Both the position numbers and the translations under genes were made by a program. Below are positions 57,373 to 64,000 of a DNA stretch of 64,000 nucleotides, piece after piece. Numbering within the stretch: the first letter of the stretch is position 1; each line of letters starts with the position of its first letter. Source of the DNA: ZC4RG30 sp049841155 (GTDB lineage: Bacteria > Pseudomonadota > Gammaproteobacteria > Steroidobacterales > Steroidobacteraceae); assembly GCA_049841155.1 (NCBI GenBank), contig JASGHI010000004.1, positions 310,001-374,000 on the forward strand, given 5' to 3'. The notes beneath the pieces are model-generated. The model did no database searches. It was not told where the DNA came from and saw only the letters and a program-made list of their open reading frames with translations.

Positions 57373-58212
57373 TCAGTCTTCCGCCAGAGGCAGCGGCTGC
57401 CCGTTTGGCCCCATGAGAGTGAGGGAGCCGGAAGTGGGAGAAATCGTATAACGGTTGTTGTCGGTGCAGAAAACTTCTCTGAGCTGGTCTTCCGTCGTTT
57501 TTATGTAGTGGACGACTACGTCGACAGGATGCTTGAAAACCAGCGGATCCTCGTAAGTCAGCGTGACTTCTATTTCATCGCCAGTGATTGGGCGCCAGCG
57601 TTCAGTCATGCGGAATTCGTCGCTGTGGGGGAGGCCGGGTTCGAGCTGTGTATTGTCCGAACGCATGCCGTTTGAGTGGACAACCAGCGTATCTCCCTCC
57701 CAGTGCCCCACGGAATATCCCATGTACGTGGGTTCCGGATTCTTCGGGAGGTCTCGACCGTCCATATATATGGTGCGATAGGTCAGAGAATTGTTGAATA
57801 ACATGACGATCCTGTCCCGAGAAAACATCACGCGGAACACATTCACGACCGCCGCTACTTGGGCTGGAATGCCGGCAGGATGGCATAGTGCATCCGGATC
57901 GAAGATGGCTTCACCTTGACTGAGCTTCTCGCGGACTTCGGTGTACCGCCTGAGTGTCTCGGGTGTGAAGATGTCGCGAGAAATCGGGATCGACGCGTCG
58001 TTGAATTCCTGGTCGTTCTTGAATCCAGCTAGGAAGCCCGGTAGAGGTCCGCGTCGCCAGGTGTGTGCAGCCCAGTTCTCAGCCCAGGCAGGTGCACTTA
58101 CTGTCCATATGGAGGCAGCTTGGTCGGTCCGTGTCGGTGTGGACTCCGCCGCGATCAAGGGATATGTCCCTGCCAGTATCGCTGTAACGGATACTAAGAA
58201 CCTCAACGGCAT
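57373..58212 (-). CDS. 279-aa exported protein of unknown function, paralogue 2
   Basis: Signal peptide VTAILAGTYPLIAA without lipobox Cys, so probably soluble periplasmic, unlike paralogues 1 and 3. Core motifs are kept: WRRGPLPGFLAGFKND, DPDALCHPAGIPAQ, GYSVGHWEGDTLVVHSNGM and LTYEDPLVFKHPVD. GAAGAGG precedes ATG 58212. It follows a DUF6152 gene by 34 nt, the same spacing as the other pair. Confidence 0.8.
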   Translation of the reverse strand: MPLRFLVSVTAILAGTYPLIAAESTPTRTDQAASIWTVSAPAWAENWAAHTWRRGPLPGFLAGFKNDQEFNDASIPISRDIFTPETLRRYTEVREKLSQGEAIFDPDALCHPAGIPAQVAAVVNVFRVMFSRDRIVMLFNNSLTYRTIYMDGRDLPKNPEPTYMGYSVGHWEGDTLVVHSNGMRSDNTQLEPGLPHSDEFRMTERWRPITGDEIEVTLTYEDPLVFKHPVDVVVHYIKTTEDQLREVFCTDNNRYTISPTSGSLTLMGPNGQPLPLAED

Positions 58213-58246
58213 GTCATTGGCCTCTTCGACCGTACGTGAGCTATTC

Positions 58247-58642
58247 CTAATTCGATGGCCGAGGGAGCCTGACTTGTGGCGCATCGATGAGAGTTCCGTC
58301 GGCCAGAATTGCTCTCTGGAAAGAGCCTCCTGTCGTGCCGTTTCTGAGCGGATTGATGATGGCCGTGATCTTGTCTCCTGATTTGAATGTATCCCGACCC
58401 AGCCCTTGCCGGCGCATGACAGTAGTGCTGCCGAATTCAATGCTCCATTCTTGTGTGTTGCCGCTCTTGGTCGTGACCTCCAGTTGCAACATTCCGTGAG
58501 GGTTCGTGTATTGGAACTCGCGCACGGTTCCAACTAGGGTGCGCTCCTTTTGTGCGTCGAACATCGCAAATGTGTGATGTGCCTGAATCGATGTTGCTAC
58601 GCAGCACGCTGAAGCAAGGGCCAGAAGAAAAGCTGTCTTCAT
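58247..58642 (-). CDS. DUF6152 family exported protein, copy 2
   Basis: 131 aa. Signal peptide ends SIQA, mature N-terminus HHTFAMFDAQKERTLVGTV, then YTNPHGMLQLEV. The AHHS-like start and NPH motif are DUF6152 hallmarks. Function unknown. GAGGA precedes the ATG. Pairs with paralogue 2 of the 279-aa family. Confidence 0.82.
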   Translation of the reverse strand: MKTAFLLALASACCVATSIQAHHTFAMFDAQKERTLVGTVREFQYTNPHGMLQLEVTTKSGNTQEWSIEFGSTTVMRRQGLGRDTFKSGDKITAIINPLRNGTTGGSFQRAILADGTLIDAPQVRLPRPSN

Positions 58643-58708
58643 GGTGATTGTCCTCGTGTCCGTCAGCCCCTTCTGGGTTCCGGCGCTGCACGTACGCGCC
58701 GAAGACTC

Positions 58709-59548
58709 TCAGTCTTCGGCCTTTGGCAGAGGAGATCCATCCTCCCTGGTGAGGGTGAGCTCCCCATGAGGACCTTTCACATACCGATTGCCGTCAACGC
58801 AGAAAGCTTCCCGAAGCCGGTCTTCGGTGGTCTTGACGTAGCGGATCGTCGTGTCGACGGGATGCTTGAAGACCAACGGGTCCTCGTAAGTCAGCGTGAC
58901 CTCGATTTCTTCGTTGGAGATCGGATGCCAGCGCTCGGTCATCCGGAATTGGTCGCTGTGAGGAAGGCCGGGTTCGATCTGGGTGTTTTCCGAGCGCATT
59001 CCATTTGACTGGACAACCAACGTGTCCCCTTCCCAGTGCCCCACGGAATGCCCCATGTACGTGAGTTCCGGGTCCTCGGGCAGGCTTCTCCCATCCATGT
59101 AGATGTTGCGATAGGTCAGGCCGTTGTTGAACAACATGACGATGCGGTCGGGCGCAATCGCGACGCGAAATACGTTCGAAATGGATGCCACCTGTGCTGG
59201 CATTCCCGGTGGATGGCACAATGCGTCGGGGTCGTATATGGAAAGACCTTGCCCTAGCTTCTCGCGAACATCGTTGTACCGTTCTAGTGCCTCGGGCGTG
59301 AAGATGTCGTTCGTTATTGGAACCGAGGGGTCGTTGAATTCATCGTCGCCTTTGAACCCCGCCAGGAAGGGCGGCTGAGCTCCTCGCCTCCAGGTATTCG
59401 CGGCCCAATTGGCTGCCCAGGTCGGTGCACCCGGAGCCCACGCAGAAGCATCCGTAGCGGACTGAGGTGGTGGCTGCGCGTTGCATCCAGCCAGCAGGCT
59501 TGCTCCGGCTGTCAGTACAGCAAATCGCAAGAATATTGAATACTGCAT
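58709..59548 (-). CDS. 279-aa lipoprotein of unknown function, paralogue 1
   Basis: Lipobox LLAGC. Same core as the 55134 gene, with about nine mature-residue differences (for example VK/IT, AILN/SISN, T/M, H/R) and long identical DNA blocks. ATG 59548 (MQYSIFLRFAVL) preferred over 59581. 34 nt after DUF6152 copy 1. Confidence 0.8.
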   Translation of the reverse strand: MQYSIFLRFAVLTAGASLLAGCNAQPPPQSATDASAWAPGAPTWAANWAANTWRRGAQPPFLAGFKGDDEFNDPSVPITNDIFTPEALERYNDVREKLGQGLSIYDPDALCHPPGMPAQVASISNVFRVAIAPDRIVMLFNNGLTYRNIYMDGRSLPEDPELTYMGHSVGHWEGDTLVVQSNGMRSENTQIEPGLPHSDQFRMTERWHPISNEEIEVTLTYEDPLVFKHPVDTTIRYVKTTEDRLREAFCVDGNRYVKGPHGELTLTREDGSPLPKAED

Positions 59549-59582
59549 GTCGTCAATCTTCTGTTCATGTATCGATAACAAC

Positions 59583-59984
59583 TCATTTGCAATCTATGGG
59601 GTGCTTGGGCGCATCTTGAGGCGCTATCAGGCATTTTCCGTCAGCGGTCTTTCCCCACACAAAAGAGCCACCGGTCGTGCCGTTCCTGAGTGGATTGACA
59701 ACAGCAGTGACCTTGTCTCCCGGCTTGAAAGTGTCGCGAGACAGCCCCTGTCCGCGCATTACGGTGACACTTCCGAATTCGACGCTCCAGACCTGCGTAT
59801 TGCCGCTCTTGGTCGTTACCTCCAGATCCATCATGCCGTGTGGATTGGTGTAGCGGAATTTTTGAACAGTTCCTGTAAGCGTCCGTTCCTTCTTCGCATC
59901 AAACATCGCAAATGAGTGGTGTGCCTGAACAGAAGAAATCGCACCGTAGAGCACGGCAACTACTGAAAGCAGGGCGATTCTCAT
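59583..59984 (-). CDS. DUF6152 family exported protein, copy 1
   Basis: 133 aa from ATG 59984, which has GAGGAGA upstream. Signal peptide ends SVQA; mature HHSFAMFDAKKERTLTGTV, YTNPHGMMDLEV and PLRNGTTGGSF. Clearly homologous to copy 2. 42 nt after the TonB receptor. Confidence 0.82.
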   Translation of the reverse strand: MRIALLSVVAVLYGAISSVQAHHSFAMFDAKKERTLTGTVQKFRYTNPHGMMDLEVTTKSGNTQVWSVEFGSVTVMRGQGLSRDTFKPGDKVTAVVNPLRNGTTGGSFVWGKTADGKCLIAPQDAPKHPIDCK

Positions 59985-60026
59985 GGTGACTCTCCTCATA
60001 TTCGGCACACCCCTCAAGTTTTCGAA

Positions 60027-62282
60027 CTAGAAGCCGTGACGGAACTGCAATCCATACTGACGCGGCCTGGCGATCGCAACCAGCACATTGGGAACGGACT
60101 GGCCGTTTACCACGATGTTATGCCCAGTTAACGACCTGAAGTCGCCGTAGTTGGCCCGCTTGTCAGTCAGGTTATTGACATAGAACGACAACTCATTGTC
60201 GGCCCAGCGTCCGCCAATACGCATGTTTATCATGCTGTACGCGCCCCGCACCTGCGGGAATGCAGCGCCTCCGTTCGCCGAAACGCTGTCACCCACGTAT
60301 GACCAATCGCCGGTGACGAATCCGCTGACGTCCGGACTGAAGTGGCGCGTATACATGGCGCCGGCGGTTGCGTTCTTGCGGGGCACGCCGTAGATGTGGG
60401 AGCCCTTTGCCTGGCCTGTTGCTCCGCCTGCATCGTCGGTTATCTTGGCGTCGGTCGTTCCAAGGCCAAGACGCACACTGAGGTCGGCAGTGATCTGGCC
60501 GTTGAGCTCGAACTCGAAGCCCCTGACCCTGGCGGCGCCGGCATTGCCGACGAAACTCTGTCCGCAGGATTGCAGCAGGACGCGTTGCTGTATGTTGTCC
60601 CAATTCGTCTGGAACACGGCACCGGTCAGCAACAGTCCAGCACCAACGCCGCGCTTGGCGCCTACCTCATATGTCCAGACGCTGTCTGATTCATAGCCCA
60701 GGCCAACTTTCTCTCGCGTCAGGCCCAAAGCGTTGAGGTCTCTGTCGCAAAGAGGAACCAGGTTGGGAGTGCCGGGACCGCCCTGACGGAATCCTTTTGC
60801 GGCGTTAGCGTAGATGGAAGTAGCCGCCGCTGGTTCCAGCATAATGCTGAACTTCGGGCTAAGGCCGTCTTCCCTGACCACTGTGTATGTATCGCGATTG
60901 GCGAAGACGTCACCCCGAACCCAGTTGTACATGTTTTGCTTCAGCCAGTAGCGCCTAGCGCCGGCCGTCAGAGTGAGCATTTCAAAGGGCTTGTAGTAGA
61001 TCTCGCCGAAGATCGCGGTATCGTTCTGATCGGTAATTCGGCCACCACCCTCCCAGTTGTCGCCGGATATGCCAACAGCTGCTCCCATGCCCTCGACTAC
61101 GCGTACAGGGCTGCCGCTTGTATTGGTGGATCTTGAGGCATAGACACCGAAGATCGCGCTGATGCCATGAATCGGTTCGATGGCCAGGCGCAGCTCCTGC
61201 TGAAACTGATCGTATTTGACATCATTGGCATATACGTTGGTGCCGGTATAGACCCATCCCCAACGATTGAAAACAGAAGTCCTGATGCCTTCGGTATAGT
61301 CGAAGGACTCCCGTCTTGTCTGCTTGAAGAAGCTGCTTGCTGATGTCAGCGACCAGCCATTGCCATCGTAGTTCAGAGTGAGCGCTGGCAGAAACCACTG
61401 AGCCTTGTCGTAAATAGGCAGGTCGGCCTGCCTATCAATTGTGAGAGTGTCCGGATCGAACTTGGTGCGACCCCGATAGACAGCGAGGAATCCGTCTGGC
61501 CAGTCTTCTGTCTGAGCCAGTAGTTTGAGATTGGCACTGAAGTTTGGCGTGATCTGGGCCAGAGCTGAGAGCGAAGCGCCATACGAGTAGGATTCGCCTG
61601 TGCCTTTGCGGCTAAGGCGGTCGCCGGTTGAGACTGGCCAGGTCTTGGTGATGTAGCCGGACTCATGGTTGAGAAATGCCATGGCACGGACGGCCAGCTT
61701 GTCAGGTATCAGAACCGTGTTGCCGGCGAGCGAAACCGCGAAGTCGGGCTGTCCGCCGTGTTCGGTGAAGCCGCCGCTCACTTGATACTTGAAGTCCGGA
61801 TCGGTGAGGGACGGTTTCTTGGTAATGATCCGCACATTGCCGCCGATGGAGCTGGCGCCGAACAGGGTTCCCTGGGGTCCTTTCATGACCTCGATGCGTT
61901 CCACGTCGACGATGCGCGGATCCTGGGTGGAGGAAATGGCCGTATCGTCGATGTAGAAGGAAGTCGTGTTCGCTCCGGCTATGCCCCGGATCGTGACACC
62001 GCGGCTTGAAGTCGGTCCCCCGTACGTCGTTGAGCCGCCGTACATAAAGGCCAGGTTGGGAACCTTGTTTCCGTAGTCGTTGAAGCTACGAATGTTGTAG
62101 TCGGTAAGCGATTTTTCGGATAAGAGGGTGATCGTCTGAGGCACTTCGATGATGTTCTCATCGCGCTTGCGTGCTGAGACGACGATTTCCTCCAATTCCA
62201 GCTCGGCCGCAACGGAGCTGCAGGAGAAGGCGACAGCGAGCGCAACCAGAGACGCGGTCGGTAATCCTCTACGCTTGTTCAC
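60027..62282 (-). CDS. TonB-dependent outer-membrane receptor
   Basis: 751 aa, GTG start. Signal peptide (VALAVAFSCSSVAA), TonB box near LEEIVVSARK, plug domain with RGVTIRGI, YIDDTAI, VERIEVMKGPQGTLFGASSIGGN, then a 22-strand barrel ending in a terminal Phe (LQFRHGF). Imports an unknown substrate. First gene of the minus-strand run and divergent from a GntR regulator. Confidence 0.93.
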   Translation of the reverse strand: MNKRRGLPTASLVALAVAFSCSSVAAELELEEIVVSARKRDENIIEVPQTITLLSEKSLTDYNIRSFNDYGNKVPNLAFMYGGSTTYGGPTSSRGVTIRGIAGANTTSFYIDDTAISSTQDPRIVDVERIEVMKGPQGTLFGASSIGGNVRIITKKPSLTDPDFKYQVSGGFTEHGGQPDFAVSLAGNTVLIPDKLAVRAMAFLNHESGYITKTWPVSTGDRLSRKGTGESYSYGASLSALAQITPNFSANLKLLAQTEDWPDGFLAVYRGRTKFDPDTLTIDRQADLPIYDKAQWFLPALTLNYDGNGWSLTSASSFFKQTRRESFDYTEGIRTSVFNRWGWVYTGTNVYANDVKYDQFQQELRLAIEPIHGISAIFGVYASRSTNTSGSPVRVVEGMGAAVGISGDNWEGGGRITDQNDTAIFGEIYYKPFEMLTLTAGARRYWLKQNMYNWVRGDVFANRDTYTVVREDGLSPKFSIMLEPAAATSIYANAAKGFRQGGPGTPNLVPLCDRDLNALGLTREKVGLGYESDSVWTYEVGAKRGVGAGLLLTGAVFQTNWDNIQQRVLLQSCGQSFVGNAGAARVRGFEFELNGQITADLSVRLGLGTTDAKITDDAGGATGQAKGSHIYGVPRKNATAGAMYTRHFSPDVSGFVTGDWSYVGDSVSANGGAAFPQVRGAYSMINMRIGGRWADNELSFYVNNLTDKRANYGDFRSLTGHNIVVNGQSVPNVLVAIARPRQYGLQFRHGF

Positions 62283-62419
62283 AAGTAATGGCCCCCGTTC
62301 TTAATGAAGGATTCGGTGTTTCCAGCACGAAAGGGCTCATGCATGTTGCCGGCAGGTCGGTATATGGCGGCACGTATGAGTAGACCCTTGGCCAAGGAAT
62401 CTAGAGGCTATCGGAGTTT

Positions 62420-62484
62420 AGTGTCAACACTTTTATCTGGAATAGTCTGTTTAGCACTATTTCTGTGCAAGAATGTTGACACTT
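62420..62484. promoter_or_regulatory. divergent promoter region with inverted motif copies
   Basis: Between the TonB receptor and GntR genes, AGTGTCAACACTT (62420-62432) and AATGTTGACACTT (62472-62484) are inverted copies of AGTGTCAACAYT. Each contains TTGACA facing its own gene (minus strand for TonB, plus for GntR). They may be -35 boxes and/or GntR operators. -10 boxes are not clear. Confidence 0.45.
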
Positions 62485-62511
62485 GTATAGATATGGGGCG
62501 AATCTAAGTAA

Positions 62512-63201
62512 ATGAATAGCAAGCCGCTCAGCGATGAAGTCTTCGAGAACGTGTTGGCGCTGATCTTCAGCGGCGAATTGTTGTCGGGAGCCCCCGTAAA
62601 CGAAGTCGGGCTTGCTCAGCGTTTCGGTGTCAGCCGTGGACCGGTACGCGAGGCGGTGCGGCGGTTACAGGGTTTGGGCCTGGTGTCGCGTGAAGCGTAT
62701 ACCAGGGCCCGGGTGGTCAACCTTACGGCACAGGATGTTCTCGAACTGTTCCAGATGCGCGAGGTTCTGGAAGGTCTGGCATGTCGTCTGGCGGCTGAGC
62801 GCATGAGCGAGGAGGAGATTGCCCAGCTGTCTGCTGGTCTGGAACAGGCGCGCCATGCCCTGTTCGAGGATGGTCCTGGTGCGCCTGACAGCAAGACCTT
62901 TGATTTCCACGACCGAATCGTTCGTGCTAGCGGGAACCAGAGGATCATTGATGCGCTGTGTGGGGATCTCTACCATTTATTGCGCTTGTATCGGAGATCC
63001 TCCGGTGCAGTAGTCGAGCGTAAAGATGCTGCTTATGCCGAGCACTGGCAGATCATCCGCGCACTAAAGACTCGTGATGGTGACCTCGCGGAATCCCTAA
63101 TGCGCTCTCACATCGCGCGCGCCGCAAGAAACGTGGTCGTCCGCTTGTCGGAACATGACGTACGTGGGTCGAAGCATCTAACACTCCGTCGAAGCTCTTA
63201 A
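62512..63201 (+). CDS. GntR-family regulator, FCD (FadR) type
   Basis: 229 aa. Winged HTH about residues 10-70 (VNEVGLAQRFGVSRGPVREAVRRLQGLGLV), then a helical FCD ligand domain with FDFHDRIVRASGN, HWQIIRAL and RSHIARA supplying metal/ligand residues. It probably controls the divergent TonB locus and the downstream lyase gene in response to a carboxylic acid. Confidence 0.9.
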   Translation: MNSKPLSDEVFENVLALIFSGELLSGAPVNEVGLAQRFGVSRGPVREAVRRLQGLGLVSREAYTRARVVNLTAQDVLELFQMREVLEGLACRLAAERMSEEEIAQLSAGLEQARHALFEDGPGAPDSKTFDFHDRIVRASGNQRIIDALCGDLYHLLRLYRRSSGAVVERKDAAYAEHWQIIRALKTRDGDLAESLMRSHIARAARNVVVRLSEHDVRGSKHLTLRRSS

Positions 63202-63223
63202 AGGATTCTGCAGGAACAACCGG

Positions 63224-64000
63224 ATGAGTAAGGCCAGACAGCTAAGGGAGTTGATCGCGGGCGATGAGTTGATTGTCTCGCCAGGAATTTATGATGGCTA
63301 CAGTCTGAGATTGGTGGAGCGATCGGGTTTCAAGACAGCCTGTACCAGTGGCGCCGCCATTTCCAACGCGCTGCTGGTGGTCGCCGATACCGGCGTCATG
63401 AGCCTGAAGGAGAATGTCGATCACTGTCGTAATCTCGCTCGCAGCGTTTCCATACCGCTGACCGCTGATGCCGATGCGGGATACGGGAATCCCGTCAAAG
63501 TCCACTACACGGTCCAGGCCTTCGAAGAAGCCGGCGTTGCAGGCGTCAACATCGAGGACCAAGTTGACCCAAAGCGATGCGGTCATATGCCTGGCAAGGA
63601 AGTGGTGGCCTTGGAGGAGATGGTCAAGAAGATCGAAGCAGCATGCATGGCGCGTCGTGACGATGATTTCGTCATCATCGCGCGTACGGATTCTCTGGCT
63701 CTGGAGGGGATCGAGGGCGCCACTGCGCGCGCACGCGCCTATGCGGAGGCCGGTGCCGACATGATATTTCCCGATGCTGTGCACACCGAGGAAGAGATCG
63801 CACGGCTGGTTGATGCGGCGCGCATACCTGTCACCATCAATATGGGTTTTGGCATCCGCTCGCGCCCCACGACACCACTGATTCCTCTGCCACGGCTCCG
63901 AGCGCTCGGTGTCAAACGAATAAGTCTGCCGCGCATGCTGCCGGCAGCGGCGATTAAGGCCATGCAGAGCGCGCTCCAGGTGATGTTGACAGTGGTTGAG
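63224..64000 (+). CDS. isocitrate lyase/PEP mutase-family lyase (3' partial)
   Basis: 259 codons, open at the right edge. TIM-barrel lyase motifs: DADAGYGN, EDQVDPKRCGHMPGK with the catalytic Cys loop (KRCGH as in methylisocitrate lyase) and IARTDS. Candidates are methylisocitrate lyase, 2,3-dimethylmalate lyase or oxaloacetate hydrolase-like. Linked to the GntR gene by 22 nt. The pairing with an aconitase-family gene nearby hints at hydration followed by C-C cleavage. Confidence 0.88.
   Translation, partial: MSKARQLRELIAGDELIVSPGIYDGYSLRLVERSGFKTACTSGAAISNALLVVADTGVMSLKENVDHCRNLARSVSIPLTADADAGYGNPVKVHYTVQAFEEAGVAGVNIEDQVDPKRCGHMPGKEVVALEEMVKKIEAACMARRDDDFVIIARTDSLALEGIEGATARARAYAEAGADMIFPDAVHTEEEIARLVDAARIPVTINMGFGIRSRPTTPLIPLPRLRALGVKRISLPRMLPAAAIKAMQSALQVMLTVVE

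Noticed and set aside
55134..59548. Insertion sequence or transposon as cause of the repeated 279-aa genes
   Set aside because: No transposase, terminal inverted repeats or target duplications were seen; repeats follow gene limits.

Overview
The window looks like chromosome from a GC-rich gammaproteobacterium. The gene order tRNA-Tyr/Gly/Thr-tuf-tRNA-Trp-secE-nusG-rplKAJL-rpoBC-rpsL-rpsG-fusA-tuf-rpsJ-S10-spc-alpha is the proteobacterial core order. A MetX protein resembling the Xanthomonadales serine O-succinyltransferases, TonB receptors and DUF6152 proteins suggest relatives of Xanthomonadales, Nevskiales or Steroidobacterales. No species can be named from the sequence alone.

Region 1 (1-10.9 kb) is housekeeping. 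It holds the end of an iron/siderophore-type ABC ATPase, a luciferase-like flavin oxidoreductase and a tRNA-Thr(TGT). A minus-strand overlapping run follows: CtlX-like hydrolase, birA, coaX and a SPOR-like protein. Then come PilZ, an exported endonuclease/phosphatase and 6-phosphogluconolactonase. A sulfur block (MetX-family acyltransferase, cysK, divergent CysB-like LysR) and an RluB-type pseudouridine synthase complete the region.

Region 2 (10.9-42.8 kb) is the translation/transcription super-cluster: four tRNAs, two nearly identical tuf genes, secE, nusG, RNA polymerase subunits, 34 ribosomal protein genes and secY. It ends at a clear Rho-independent terminator. rplB (L2) carries an apparent +1 frameshift. 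At both rpoC/rpsL and rpsJ/rplC, a sigma70 promoter is embedded in a perfect 10-bp-armed inverted repeat, and rplC has a structured leader.

Region 3 (42.8-48.7 kb) holds mscL, pepQ, an Ala/Asp/Ser repeat lipoprotein, a GNAT, a possible 41-codon ORF, an SDR, a MoaF-family protein and an exported P1-family peptidase.

Region 4 (48.7-64 kb) is accessory. Twelve minus-strand genes run from a TonB receptor (62.3 kb) to an exported VOC protein (48.7 kb), with gaps of 0-103 nt. The distal half is GC-rich: aconitase-family hydratase, hydantoinase-like amidohydrolase, isochorismatase-family amidase, COG0523 GTPase and VOC protein. The proximal half is lower in GC: TonB receptor, two DUF6152 proteins, three exported 279-aa paralogues and a serine hydrolase. 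A divergent GntR/FCD regulator and an isocitrate lyase/PEP mutase-family lyase lie beside it, with inverted copies of one motif in the shared promoter. I infer an uptake and catabolic locus, possibly for a cyclic imide or similar amide: ring opening, deamidation, hydration, then C-C cleavage. This is the best candidate for an undescribed system in the window; the substrate is unknown.
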